DNA from: Cryptomeria japonica
Taxonomy: Eukaryota > Streptophyta > Pinopsida > Cupressales > Cupressaceae
NCBI RefSeq assembly: GCF_030272615.1
Contig: NC_081412.1
Location: forward strand, 546,228,202-546,292,201
Length of the DNA: 64,000 bases
Direction of reading: 5' to 3'
Under the pieces are notes generated by a model that ran no database searches, had not been told where the DNA came from, and was given only the letters and a program-made list of their open reading frames with translations. The position numbers were made by a program, and so were the translations under genes. Shown here one piece after another: positions 46,920 through 59,021 of this stretch; positions within the stretch are counted from its first letter, which is position 1; each line of letters starts with the position of its first letter.

Positions 46920-47130
46920 GTTGTTTTCCAACCCTCTTACCAAGCCAAAACCCACACGGGTTTTGAAAAATAAAAAGTACTATTCACAGTTCTCCATAAC
47001 CCAAAACCCACACGGGTTTTGAAAAATAAAAAGTACTATTCATAGTTCTACATAACTCGTACGGGTTATGTAGAACAAAAACCATTATTTTGTGTTTCAC
47101 AAAACACGTACGGGTTATGAAGACATAATA
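46920..47130 (+). repeat. Left subterminal palindromes of the short element
   Basis: ACCCACACGGGTTTTGAAAA (twice), ACTCGTACGGGTTATG and ACACGTACGGGTTATG are spaced about 35-60 bp apart. They mirror the right cluster at 47513-47765. Confidence 0.75.
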
Positions 47131-47366
47131 ATGTATGCTTGTAAACTTGGCATTTACTGCACATATGTATAGACATAGATATATAATATGTGTTTATGTA
47201 TGTATATGTGTATATCTATAATTATATATACATATAGTTATATAGATATATGTATACATGTTTGTGTACGTGCATGTCTCTCGTCTTCCTTCCCCTGTCA
47301 CCGTCTCTGTCTATTCTGAGCCCTAATTATCCTCCTTGAGTTCTATCTCATATCTCTCCCCCTCAC

Positions 47367-47368
<2 letters not shown>

Positions 47369-47405
<37 letters not shown>

Positions 47406-47457
47406 TCCCTGACTTTATCCTATTCTCCCCTTCTCCACCCTCCCTCTCCCTCTCTCC

Positions 47458-47505
<48 letters not shown>
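47369..47505 (+). repeat. CT microsatellites of the short element
   Basis: Two CT runs (about 47369-47402 and 47464-47505) follow an AT repeat (about 47165-47270), the same order as at 4660-4927 in the long element. Confidence 0.85.
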
Positions 47506-47507
<2 letters not shown>

Positions 47508-47512
47508 TTCCT

Positions 47513-47765
47513 AGTTCTACATAACCCGTATGGGTTATGCAGAACTAAGGCCAAAACTTCTAGTTCTGCATAACCTGTGGGTTTCTAAAAAATCAAAAGT
47601 TCCTCAAAACCCATACGGGTTTTGAGGGACTTTTGATTTTTTATTATAAAATCTAATGTACAGGTTTTGAGGATCTTTTTGTTTTTTTAATTGTTTTTGG
47701 CTAGGCTTGGTGTTACCAAGCCTAGCACATTTTTGAATTTCTAGAACATGCATGGGTTATGAAAA
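47513..47765 (+). repeat. Right subterminal palindromes of the short element
   Basis: ATAACCCGTATGGGTTATG, ATAACCTGTGGGTT, AAAACCCATACGGGTTTTG and similar units lie just inside the right TIR. Some units form longer perfect or near-perfect hairpins (for example around 47605-47625). Confidence 0.75.
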
Positions 47766-47891
47766 ATTTCGCATGTGGCCACTTTTCTGTTCACCATCTT
47801 GGTGCACTTACCCATATTACATTTGACGAGATTGAGAGGTGTTAAATACTAGTGTGAGTGAGACCACAACTAAGAATGTCTCCCATGGTGT

Positions 47892-49544
47892 TGTGTAGGA
47901 GAAAAAGTGACACTAAGCAGGCATGCCCTAATCTCACTTTCAACCACACACTTGTGGAATACGAAAGAGCCTAGAGGTATCACACAATTGGCTACTTCTT
48001 TTTGGTAAAAGAGAGAGCCACGGGCTACCTATTAGGATTTCTATTCCTTTGTTGTAATTGAAAGGTAAAATTATGCAAGTTCAATTCTTAACCCCAAAAT
48101 ACAAGTATGAACTAATAATAAGATTGCAGAATTGAACTTAAACAATGGAAAGCTGAAAAAACAAGGACAAAATAAGAATGCAGATGCGTACCTGGAGTCA
48201 AAATCTGACTGAAAATGTTCGGGACGGGGGCGCGGGCGCCACTGTCCTGATTCTGCACCTGAAACTTCTGTCTGCAACTCTGGAAAACTGTCAGAAATGT
48301 TGTCTGTCAGGAGGACCAGGGCGCCCAGTGCCTCTGTCCCAGGGACTAGGGTGCCCAGCGCCCCTGTCCTGGCAGGACCAGGGCACCCCACGCCCCTGTC
48401 CAGGTCTTTTGCTCTGCAATTTGATGTGGAGTGTTGTCTCGACCTGCTTTTCTCGGATCTGTAACCTGCGGCGTCGTCTGAGTTTCGAAACCTGCACTTA
48501 TATCTGAAAAGGGTGTGGGCGGCTATATAGGGTTTTGCCTTAGTCAAACCCCCGTTTCGGTGATTTCCACCTCCACGAATAGCCAAGTTGTATTGTAAAA
48601 TGTATTGTGTGTGCAGACCTTGTGTGTGTGCAAGATCCTAAAATGCAAGTAAGCAAACTAGAGCAACCTAGAAAGTAAACCCTAATTGCTTGTAAATGAT
48701 AATGTAAATGCTCTAAATCAAGATGCAAAGTGATCTAAAGCATTAATAAATGATATATTGAAGCTTATGCAAAGACATGAAAACAACATGAAATCATACC
48801 CAACCCCCAAGGGAGGGGTACAAGCCAATCCTCAGTCGGTAATCCCCTATTGTTCTTCAATGTCTTCCAAGCCCTAAATGAATGAATGAAAGTGATAAAT
48901 GCTCGATAGAGGGATGTTGAATGTTGTTGAAGTCTTCAAAGATCTTCTCTTTCACTGCATATGAGGTTCTTGAAAATAAAATTCTGTTCTGGATCCCTTC
49001 AAATGAAGAAAGAGAGCTCTTATATATGAAACCCTAGGTCGTAATTTCATCTTTTGGCTGACCTAGAGATTGAATATCCCGCCAATTTCTTGGGGTTAAG
49101 CTTTATTTTATGATTGGATCGCGCTCCTAAAATTTCAGAAAAAATGTCCGGGACCATGTGCACTCCGGGCGCCACGGTCCCGATAACTTTTCACCAAATT
49201 TTCAGGGCCGTCGGATATGATGATTTTAGAGAGAATCCCGAAGTTACAGGTGATTTCGAGATGTTTTGACCCCAAAATCAAGCCCCCAAGTTTGAAATAG
49301 GACTTAATTAGGGTTTTTGATTGAATGATGTATTGGAGGAATAAAATGAAAAGGGCACACTTTAACGAAAGGGCCCAACTTTATGATGTAGAAGATGATG
49401 AAATAGAACCTTAGACTTAATTAATTTGATTAATTAAGTGCTAAAGGGGAAATGCAATGCAAATGCAAAGTGCGCCAAGGCGGGTGCTAAACTAGGTATG
49501 AAATTGTACTGCTTTAGCAAGTGCGTACAATTTATGACGCTACA
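47892..49544 (-). repeat. 3' LTR of retroelement C (1653 bp)
   Basis: Lies at the low-coordinate end. It contains GC-rich GGACCAGGGCGCCCAGTGCC units (about 48310-48400), one copy of the ~100-bp module shared with B's leader (about 49120-49225), and a TATA box reading TATATAAGAGC on the minus strand (about 49016-49026). Minus-strand frames within it are not genes. Confidence 0.9.
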
Positions 49545-50100
49545 TTTAGCCCCCACTTTAGCGGTCATATGAGTACTATGTGCATATGCAAGCTAAAGTA
49601 CAGAAAAGTAATCATCATTTGAAAAAGGATATATCCATAAGTTGTCGGACGAAGCCCCCAGCGGTATCTGCAGTACACAGTTAGGAACCGCACCCTACAA
49701 AACACACGTTAGATCACAAAATCACCTAATGCTTACTAAGGAAAGTGATGAAATTTGTGAGTAGCCATATGCCCCCCCCTATTTCGACTTGCTTATTAGG
49801 GAGGTGAAACAGGGTAGCATGTTTACTTACAACAAATTGTGTAAGAGAGTATTGATGAGGGATGTTCACTGAAAAGGCTTCATCAGAGCACTTTTTGGAA
49901 CATCCCGAGAGTAGGGGATCTAAAATACGATTCCTACGCAACAAACGGTTCGAAAATCACATCTCCCAAACTCAAGTTATGATGAAATGAGTGATAGAGG
50001 AAAATTAGGGTTTTGAAAGTAAAGGTAAAGGAATGAAAGTATATACCTTGAAAGTGACATTTGCATTTGTCACTTTGTTGATTTTGAAATATTGTTCATT
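49545..50100 (-). promoter_or_regulatory. Polypurine tract and 3' region of retroelement C
   Basis: On the minus strand, CGCTAAAGTGGGGGCTAAA abuts the 3' LTR (about 49545-49563). The rest has no supported gene and includes the upstream flank of the antisense PMD gene. Confidence 0.7.
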
Positions 50101-50109
50101 GTAGCGGAG

Positions 50110-52710
50110 CCCACATAGCCATCATCATGCCTTCATGATGACCAGAGCATCCCACAAGGATTGAGATCCTGCGACAGGCCGTGATCGATGACGAGCCACT
50201 GGACGAGGTGAGTTGACTGAGCGTTGACTTTTGATTTTCTGTATTTGACTTTCTGTGATCGTTTGCGGGCCCTGAAGTCTGACCCGGGCCTCACCCAGGG
50301 CGCCATGGTCCCTGTGGGGCGCCATGGTCCCTGTGGGGCGCCATGGTCCCCTCAGGGCGCCATGGTCCCTGACAGGGTGCCATGGTCCCTGACAGGGCAC
50401 CATGGTCCCTGACAGGGCGCCATGGTCCCTTCAGGGCGCCATGGTCCCTGACAGGGCGCCATGGTCCCAATCAGGGCGCCATGGTCCCAATCAGGACTTG
50501 GCGAGGGATTTCAGGGTTAGCATACAATGTTCGACAGTTTGCATGAGTGATTTGGATGATTGAGTACTGATTATAGTTATGTTTTTGTGTTGCAGGGTCT
50601 CCCATACATGAGAGAGCATACGGCGGGACAGATTCTTCGTAGTTTGCGAGATCAGATTCCCCGACTGACTCAGGCAGAGAGAGACACATTATCGATCGTG
50701 GGATTATGGTATGCGATCCTTATGCCGGCCATTCGGTTCCATCTTGCGATGCTGATGGCACTGATGGAGCGATGGGATCCTGACACATGCACATTCCACC
50801 TTCCAGTAGGAGAGTTGACGGTTACACTTGAGGATGTGTACCGCATACTTCGTCTTCCTATCAAAGGAGCTACTATGACATATGCGACCGATCGGTCTGC
50901 AGAGGACCATCAGAGGGAGCAGGTATATTGCATAGGGAGAGTCATTCCGAGCAAGACAAGAGGTCGCATCATGGTCAGCTGGCTCTTACATCCTATAGGA
51001 GAGGTGCCCCTTGTGAGACGCCTTATGATCGCCATCATAGCACTAGCCGTCTGCCCTAATGGGCGAGGTACGCACATGCATGGGGGTCTCACATGGTGCA
51101 TCAGAGCTATGGAGAGACACAGGAGGGTATATGCTTGGGGTCGGAGTATGCTTGCACATCTCTATCACGACCTTGAGGAGTATGCGTTTGGACAGGGCTG
51201 CAGCTTGATGACATGCACACTTCTGCAGGTGTGGATATTTGAGCATTTCACATGCACCAGGCCTGTTGGCTTTCTGATGAGTATGGCAAGCGAGCGACCT
51301 AGGGTGTTTGCTTATCCACTTACCAGCGAGTGGAGATTTGGAGATCTGTTATATTGGAGAGTGATTTTTGATAGATTGACAGCCGAGGTGACAGTATGGA
51401 GACCCTATCTGCGGATGCACAGATGGGATGGGATGGAGAGACAGTTAGCATGCTTACATAGGAACCACCTACTGCGGGGACGATATTCACATATCATAGT
51501 CCCATTCTACTTCGACCGAGTACGGAGGCAGTTTGGGCTAGAGCAGTGTGTTCCAGCCGATGTGCCCATCTATACTCGACACTCACGAGTCCTTCCCAGA
51601 CCCAAAGCAGTAGCAAGACCGATGACAGATGACATCGAGATTACAGACATAGAGGGATCTGATCAGGATGTAGTCACTGATTACTCTGCAGAGCCTGGGG
51701 CACAACGCAGGTATATCTCATGGTTTGTGAGATCATACCCAGGGCCTATCTTTTCACCAGATCACCTGACAGGCCATCCAGGCCCATGGAGATATGGAGA
51801 CCGAGATGAGGACCAGGGATCCAGGTCAGAGGAGCCAGAGGAGGGAGAGGGTCATGAGGAGGCAGGAGATCAGCCTAGTGCCAAGGAGGAGGAGGAGGAG
51901 GACACAGATAGAGATGAGGATGAGGAGGATGCAGGTGAGGATGCAGACGAGGACGAGGATGAGGATGACGAGGAGGAGGAGGAAGAGGATAGAGATGATG
52001 AGGAGGGGTCAGATGCAGCTCCCCACCATTCAGGAGATGATACCATAGCCCTGGATCCTCCTCTTATTCCCCAAAAGGGGGAACATGAGGCGATACGGAG
52101 ACCTGTTTCTAGTACGGGCCAGCCTACACCCATCGTGCATAGATTATTTGAGCGTGGGGAGCCTAGTAGTTCCCATTCACAGATGCTACCATATCATGAT
52201 CCCTACTGGCGCGAGGGAGATCCAGGTATAGTAGGTTTATATTGATTGATTAATGTTTTGATGATATAGAATGGTACTAATACAAAAATCTGTTCTACTG
52301 CTACAGCTAATGTGCAGGAGTGGCGTTCCCTGATTCAGCAAGCAGTGACAGACATTTCCACGATGGTGTAGATCCCTAGTTCCTCACAGATTGCTTATAG
52401 GCCTCTGGGGAACGCGAGTCGGCATGAGGACTTATTTTCCCCATTCCAAGTATAGGTAGACATATGGAGGGAGAGAGAGAGAGTTCTATTAGAGAACCTT
52501 CAGCGTGCACAACGAGATCTAGCAGCAGCTCAGGCCGAAGCTACCACCTATCGTGCGATCCTTATGGATAGGGATCGTAGGAGTTCCTCTCGGAGTCACT
52601 CACGGTCTATATCACGCTACACACCTATGGGTCCACCTGGACGGCCGGATCAGGAGGGAGCATCTAGTCGTCACTCTCCAGCCACCAACCCTAGGAATAG
52701 GAGATGATTT
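50110..52710 (+). pseudogene. Plant mobile domain (PMD) gene carried antisense by C
   Basis: A short first exon (about 50128-50209) ends at donor GTGAGT. The first intron holds a GGGCGCCATGGTCCC minisatellite, and its acceptor TGTTGCAG ends at 50595. The PMD exon (50596-52225) carries the family hallmark FHLPVGELTVTLEDVYRIL and helical repeats to about residue 330. A very acidic run of Glu/Asp follows (about 51835-52010). A second intron (52226-52306, GT-AG) precedes a tail with a coiled-coil-like stretch and an Arg/Ser-rich end (RDRRSSSRSHSRSISRYTP). It is the same family as the fossil in A and as plant MAIN/MAIL nuclear proteins. The large PMD exon is open throughout; the short exons look worn, with a few breaks. 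The upstream ATG at 50560 is inside the intron. Confidence 0.75.
50296..50494 (+). repeat. GGGCGCCATGGTCCC minisatellite, ten units
   Basis: Ten near-identical units of 19-20 bp (GGGCGCCATGGTCCCTGACA and variants ending TGTG, CTCA, TTCA or AATCA). Each has palindromic GGCGCC and CCATGG cores. It lies in the first intron of the PMD gene. Single copies of related GC-rich phrases occur in the LTRs of B and C and in B's leader. Confidence 0.92.
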
Positions 52711-52768
52711 TATGATGGAGGATAGGTCATATTTTTGGATGTATAATGACCTATATTTGTATACGATC

Positions 52769-52770
<2 letters not shown>

Positions 52771-52803
<33 letters not shown>
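52771..52803. repeat. (TA)n microsatellite
   Basis: Perfect TA run of about 33 bases, just after the PMD gene tail. Confidence 0.95.
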
Positions 52804-52805
<2 letters not shown>

Positions 52806-52809
52806 GCTT

Positions 52810-53339
52810 CTCTTTGTCTCAAATGTGTTATCTTTAATGCTTAAAACAATGTATATTTTGCTTTGATTAAATCTAATACATTTGGTAGGTGTACATGTAT
52901 GTTCAGGATTTAATTTCCATGTGATTGATTTCTCAATGCTCCATGATTAAATTGATACATGTGTGACTTAATTAAAATATTTAATCAAGTACTACATTGA
53001 TGATAGGGAATAAATATGCATTAAGTCTAAGAATCATATAACTAATGTGATTTAATTTTGAACTTAAACACAACATGATACGATTCTACTTAACACATAA
53101 AGACATTGTATAATATGCTAGCATAATGGAAATGTAAACCTTTTACAATTTACATAAATGAATTCAAGACAAACTATAAAGTAAAGAAACACGCTTGTCG
53201 AGAACGAAGCAATATAGATTAAACACCATAACATTTAATTCTATTTTGCTCTAATTAGGAGATACTAACATATTACCCAATGTTGACGAACTAAAAAGAT
53301 GTTTAGATGAAATGAAAGATAAGGAATGGAAAATTAAGC
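52810..53339. other. Spacer between PMD gene and pol of C
   Basis: AT-rich; no gene or repeat recognised. It lies between two convergent coding regions, so 3' ends of both transcripts are expected here. Confidence 0.5.
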
Positions 53340-56300
53340 ATAATATCTACGCAAGTGCATAGCATTGATAGGTTCTTTAAGAGGCATACTGTCTACATCC
53401 ACTATTTTGTAAGCACTTGATCTATAATCTTCAATAACGATATATGGTCCAAGCCAATTAGGACTAAATTTTCCCTTTTCTGTAGGTAAGGCATTCACAT
53501 TGTGCTGATTCTCATAGAGGACTAAGTCACCTACTGAGAAGGAACGTTGAATAACCTTATCATTATAGCTTCATTGTAGAGTTTTGTGATATGCTTGAAT
53601 ATGCTCAAGAGCATTTATACGCTGTTCATCAAGCATCTCAAGCTGTTGAAGTCATTGTTCTCTATAAGAGTCATCATCTACTATACCTTTGAGAGAAACC
53701 CTAAGTGATGGAATCTCTAACTCTAAAGGCATAATAGCGTCAGCACCATAAACAAGATTATAAGGGGTAGTTCCTGTAGCAATTCGTACACTCGTTCGGT
53801 AGGCCCAAAGAGCATAGATTAGCTGATTACTCCAATCCTTACCATGCTTATTCACGGTTTTGCGAAGAATTTGTTCAATTATCTTATTGGATGATTTGGC
53901 TTGACCATTTGATTGAGGATAGTATGGTGTAGAAAATCGATGTTTGATATGATACTTCTCGAGGAATTTCTTCACGTCCTTGTTCTTAAATGATGTCCCA
54001 TTATCTGAGATTATAGTGGAAGGTATCCCGAATTGAGAAATGATGTTTTCTAAAAGAAATTGACAAATCACTTCAGCAGTAGTAGAGCGAAGGGGAATAG
54101 CTTCTACCCACTTCGTAAAGTAATCTGTTGCAGTTATAATGAAGGTGTGTCCTTGAGATGAAGGAGGAGAGATTTTACCAATGAGATCCAAACCCCATGC
54201 GGAGAAAGGCCAAGAAGCTACTTGAGAACGAAGTTCTTGAGCAGGAGCATGAATCAGATTATTGTGTTGTTGACATTGATGACATTTCTTAACAAATGAA
54301 AAAGAATCCTTCTGCATAGTTTGCCAATAGTATCCCATACGAAGCAATCTTTGCACCAAGGATTTGCCTCCAAAATGCCCCCCACAGGAACCTGAATGTG
54401 CCTCTTCAAGAGCAACGGGGATTTCCGATTTATTAAGACAGCGAAGGAGAATACTGTCATAACCCCTTCGGTAAAGGATATTAGAAAGAATGATATATCT
54501 AGCAGACAGCTTGCGGATTCTAGCCCTAGTGTTCCTATTGGCGGAATCAGGAAAGGTACCACCGGTCAAATGTCTTACGATATGTGAATACCATTCATCT
54601 GAGTCTATAAAGTCACAACATGTTACCAAGCTAGAATCGTCTACAATAGCTGGAGAAATAAGGTTATGAATAACAAATTTAAGATCAACCACAGGGTCCT
54701 CTAAAGATACAAGAGAAGCCACACATGCCATTGCATCCGCATGTCGATTATCTTTTCGAGGAATAGGTTCCATGGTATAAGAATCGAATTTTTGTAATAA
54801 AGAGATAGCAAGGTCTTTATATTGTGATAATTTGTCTTGTTTTGCTTGATACAGTCTTGTTACTTGTCTTATAATTAATTGAGAATCTCCATAAATATGT
54901 ATGTGCTTTATATTCAGAGCTAAGGCTGCTTTTATTCCCGCTATAAGAGCCTCATACTCAGCAATGTTATTGGTACATAGGAAATTTAGACGATAGGATA
55001 AGGGAATGGATTTCCTTGTAGGAGAAATCAGAACAACACCTGCCCCCGATCCCGTATGACACTTAGAACCATCAAAGTATAACTCCCAAGTTTCATCTTT
55101 TTCTGTACAAAGAATGAAATCATCGGGAAAAGATTCAGGATTAGGGAAGGAGAAAGGTGAAGGGGCCTCAACTAAGTGGTCGGTCAATGCTTGCCCTTTA
55201 ATTGCTTTTTGTGAAACAAATTTAAGGTCAAATTCAGTTAACATCATAACCCACTTAGCTAGGCGTCCTGATAAATCAGTTTTAGAGAAAAGATGCTTCA
55301 AAGGATCAAACTTTACCATGACGTGGACTTCTGAATTTAAAAGATAATGTCTCGATTTCTGAGTCGCAAACACCAAGGCCAAGCATTGTCTTTCTATCGC
55401 AGAATATCGAGTCTCATAATCGAGTAAGGTACGACTTATATAATAAACCGAACATTCCTTACCATCTTTATCATGTTGTGCCAACAATGCTGTGAGAGCA
55501 TGAGAGGAAGCAGCTGTATACAGAAGGAAGGGTTTAGAAGGTTCAGCCGGTTGAAAAATAGGAGGACTAGCCAAATACACTTTTAAATCCTCAAATTCTT
55601 GTTGACAATCTTCGTTCCATTGAAAAGTGATATTCTTTTTGAGAAGTTGAGTAAAAGGGAAGGTATGATCCGCAAGTTGAGATACGAACCTACGAATAGC
55701 TTGAATCTTTCCTTGTAAGCTTTTAAGTTGAGACACATTTCTAGGAGGTGGCATGTTGACAATAACATCTATTTTCTTAGTGTCCACCTCAATCCCACGA
55801 TGCGAAACTATGAATCCTAATAGTTTTCCACTATCCACACCAAAAACACATTTTTGGGGATTCAAGCACATGTGATATTTATGAATTCTTTCAAAGATTT
55901 GACGAAGGATTTTAATATGATCTATGCGAAGAATGGATTTGGCCAAAATATCATCAACATAATCTTCTAAAATCTTATGCATATAATCATGAAAGATAAG
56001 GGTCATCGCTCGTTGATAAGTTGCACTGGCATTTTTAAGTCCAAAAGGCATCATTATCCAACAAAACATACCCCAAGGAGTGGTGAAAGCGGTTTTGAAT
56101 TGATCTTGAGGGTTAATAAAAATTTGATTGTATCCTGAAAAACCATCCATGAAGGATAACAAGGCATGTCCTGTCGTAGAATCAACTATCATGTCAATGT
56201 TTGGAAGAGGGAAATCATCTTTTAAAGAAGCCTTATTTAAATCTCAAAAATCGGTACACATTCTTATTTTATTATCTGGTTTAGCCACAACGACAATATT

Positions 56301-58838
56301 TGAAATCCATGGGGAATAATCAATAGGGCGAATAAATCCAGCCTCCAACAATTTTTCAATCTCAGCCTTAACAAGCAGAGCCACCTTAGGATTCATTTTT
56401 CGAATCTTTTGTTTCACGGGCTTAGCATCGGGAACTAAGAAAATATTATGGGTGACAATCTTAGGATCTATACTAGGCATGTCAGAATATGTCCAAGCAA
56501 AGATCTCAGGGAATTCACGCAATAAATCTTCATATTGTTTTTGTTCTTCTTCGTCTAGACATTTTCCAATTTTAATAACTTTTTCTTCATTGCAAGGATC
56601 CATCTTAACATCAATGGTGTCACTTATAAGAAGATTACTTTGTTGAGGAGTATCCTTTAACTGAGGGAATTCTTTCACAATCTCATCATTATCAATCTCT
56701 TTTCCAAAATAGGCTTCAGCGTTCAAACAATAAGGGAGTCCCCTATTGTGATGATAACGAGGAAGAGTGTCATAGGCTCCCAAGAACTCAGCTAAAGCAT
56801 CATCGGTAGGGAAGACATCTAAAGCATAGGCACACGAAGGATCCCCATCAATATACTCGGGGTGTTGCATTGATAGAGATGTAGAAATAGCATTCACACT
56901 AATGCATGGTCTTTTAGAAGCTTTAGTGCGTTTGCAGGGATTATAGCCAAGTCCAAAGGCATAATTGGGAAAATTATTCTCTAGAGGAACCTTTATCCCT
57001 TGTTCGTGAGCACCACAACCATTTCCATGATACCCATGCTTAGCAAAAATGCGAAAACCATGACCATAACGATCAGCCATTTCAGAAAGAGAAGGCGGTT
57101 TTTCATAAGACAAAGAATCAAACTCTTCAGAATTAGAGGTGTGAGGAGAAGAAGTTTGAGAAGCGGCCACAAAGTTATTACTCATAGGTTCAGGTAAAAT
57201 TGACTGATTTTTAGCTTCTTCCTTCTTTTCAACTTTAAGCTCTCTAGAAGGAACCTTATATTCACCTACAAAGGTAGGATTGAAATCAAGAGATCCCCAA
57301 TCGTCTTCTGCGAGAATCTTCTCCGGATCAAGGGCCTTCTCATGTGTAGATTCAAGTCGAGAAGGATCTTCTTCAGGAGCTTTAGACTCATCCAAAGAAT
57401 TTTGATCATTAGAAAGTGGGGATTCATCCGTAGGTATCTTGTTTAAAGACTCATCACTAGAAGAGGAAGGCTTAGAAGAACTCCCTTTGGAAGTAGATGT
57501 TTGCAAACAAGCTTGGATATTAGTATCGCCTATCAAGGTATATGTCTTATTGTTATAGATGAATTTAACTTGTCTATGCAATGTAGAGGGGACAACTTGC
57601 ATACTGTGAATCCAAGGTCTCCCTAATAGCAAGTTGTATGTTAGATTTCCCGACATAACATGGATAGGAGTAGGCAAAGTAACAGGCCCCACTGTGAGAG
57701 GTAAGGTGATAATACCTAGTGAAGATTTAGCCACATTATCAAAGCCTCGAATAGGATGAGAGTCAGGCTCAATAAGGGATGTATCCACATTCATCTTATG
57801 CAACAGATTAATGCTACACACATTAAGGCCAGAGCCATTATCTACTAATGTTCGTCTTATAGCAGTGTCATTTATGATAACCACAATCATCAAGGGATCA
57901 TATTGATGTTGAATTTCACTAGTAGGCAACTCGTCTTGAGTAAACATAATATGAGCCTTAGGATTCATCACAGAGTTAACCAAAGACACTATATTGCTAG
58001 ATGTATTCGGTGGAGGAACATTCAAATCTTTCAAAGCATCTTGTAACATTCTGTGATGAGCAGAAGAAGTTTGAATCAAATCCCAAAGGGATATCTTAGC
58101 AGGGGTAGCCTTAAGTTGTTCTATGAGATCATACTCCTTACTAAGCATTTGTGAAATACGCGGAGCTTGCGAAAGAATTGGTTGAGGATTAGGAAGAGAA
58201 ACCGAAATAACAGGAGGAGGATTAGGCTGCCTATTATTTCTGGTATGATAAGTATGGGCAACCGCATGATAACTCTCTCTAGTTATTTGCTTGGCATAAC
58301 TATAAGGACTCACAGGTTTTCTTCCTTGTACGGTGATGATAGGTTTATTCGGAGTAAGAAAGGAATCATGACCATACCCTCCTTGGACAGTAAGGAGAGG
58401 CTTATTATGCTCTTTTAGGTTTATCATGTTAACTAATTTGGAAGTTGTGTTCTTGTTTAAAGGTTTCGATAAAGCCACAAAATCATCAAGAGCATCATCA
58501 AACAAAGCATGATCATATCCATTAAAAGGTTTATCTTTTGATTCAAAAGGAGACATCTCCTCATAGAGGGGATTATTGAACACAACCATGTTACTATATT
58601 TAGTGGAAGAGTTGATAGGAATGTATCCTTGAGAGGAATCATTCGACTTATCTTTCTCATCACAACGAAATGGCATAGTAACAAGGTTTATGAGTTTTTG
58701 GTAAAATGAAGGTTTGGCATCTTTAGGGTTAAAAACCTCATCTAACGCTTCATCTAACTCATCTTGGCTATACTCATAATCGGCATAATTGCATACATCA
58801 TCATAAATATGAACATCTTGCAAATAAAAATCTGACAT
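53340..58838 (-). pseudogene. Pol region of retroelement C
   Basis: Read from 58838 downwards: an N-terminal part of about 230 residues without recognisable capsid or zinc knuckle; a retropepsin-like domain (about 57920-57580; GSGLNVCSINLLHKMNV, LTYNLLLGRPWI); a weak G-patch-like stretch (about 57080-57000); RT (about 56420-55780; MDGFSGYNQIFINPQ, MPFGLKNASATYQRA, YVDDILAKS); RNase H (about 55620-55220); a second archaeal-type RNase H (about 55095-54720; LYFDGSKCHTGSGAGV, GDSQLIIRQ); integrase zinc domain and core (about 54400-53740; YYWQTMQKD, ISDNGTSFKN) and a C-terminal region reaching about 53340 (KGKFSPNWLGPYIV). These are reverse-transcription and integration functions of the particle. 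It is broken at about two or three places. Confidence 0.85.
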
Positions 58839-59000
58839 TTTGAAATAAAGGTTGCATAAAACTTAAACACACAATGCAAAGAAACAAAGAAACACACTCT
58901 CTTTTTTTTTTCTTTTCTTTTTTTAACGAAAATGAAATGAAAACACACTAAATCTAGATCTAGATCTAAGAAATGCAATGCAAGAAGAAGCAATGATAGA

Positions 59001-59021
59001 TTCACGTCGGGTTCACCAAAA
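59001..59021 (-). promoter_or_regulatory. Primer-binding site of retroelement C
   Basis: On the minus strand, TTTTGGTGAACCCGACGTGA directly follows the 5' LTR; it is the same as in retroelement B. Confidence 0.75.

Larger units (their letters stand above)
46086..47813 (+). mobile_element. 1.7-kb non-autonomous relative of the GGGTRAG transposon
   Basis: The ends are inverted copies: GGGTGAGTGCACCAAGATGG at 46086, and GGGTAAGTGCACCAAGATGG when read inward from 47813. Both run on into TGAACA and AGTGGCCAC. The TSD is ATAT (46082-46085 and 47814-47817). The left arm (46086-46860) follows that of the 10.9-kb element (3674-4470) block by block. Inside are CGTACG-centred palindromes, an AT repeat, two CT tracts, then palindromes again; there is no coding region. 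It therefore looks like a deletion derivative of, or parallel to, an autonomous member rather than of this exact copy, because the palindrome flanks differ (AACCCGTACGGGTT here). Confidence 0.85.

Noticed and set aside
48071-48586. Minus-strand frames in C's LTRs (also 59201-59722)
   Set aside because: Present in both LTR copies, lie across GC-rich repeat modules, and have no protein family resemblance.
50296-50494. CRISPR-like regular array
   Set aside because: Units are contiguous with no unique spacers, in a plant retroelement; it is a minisatellite.
50560-50595. Upstream ATG as start of the PMD protein
   Set aside because: A good 3' splice site (TGTTGCAG) ends at 50595, and the PMD-like sequence starts after it; the ATG is inside the intron.
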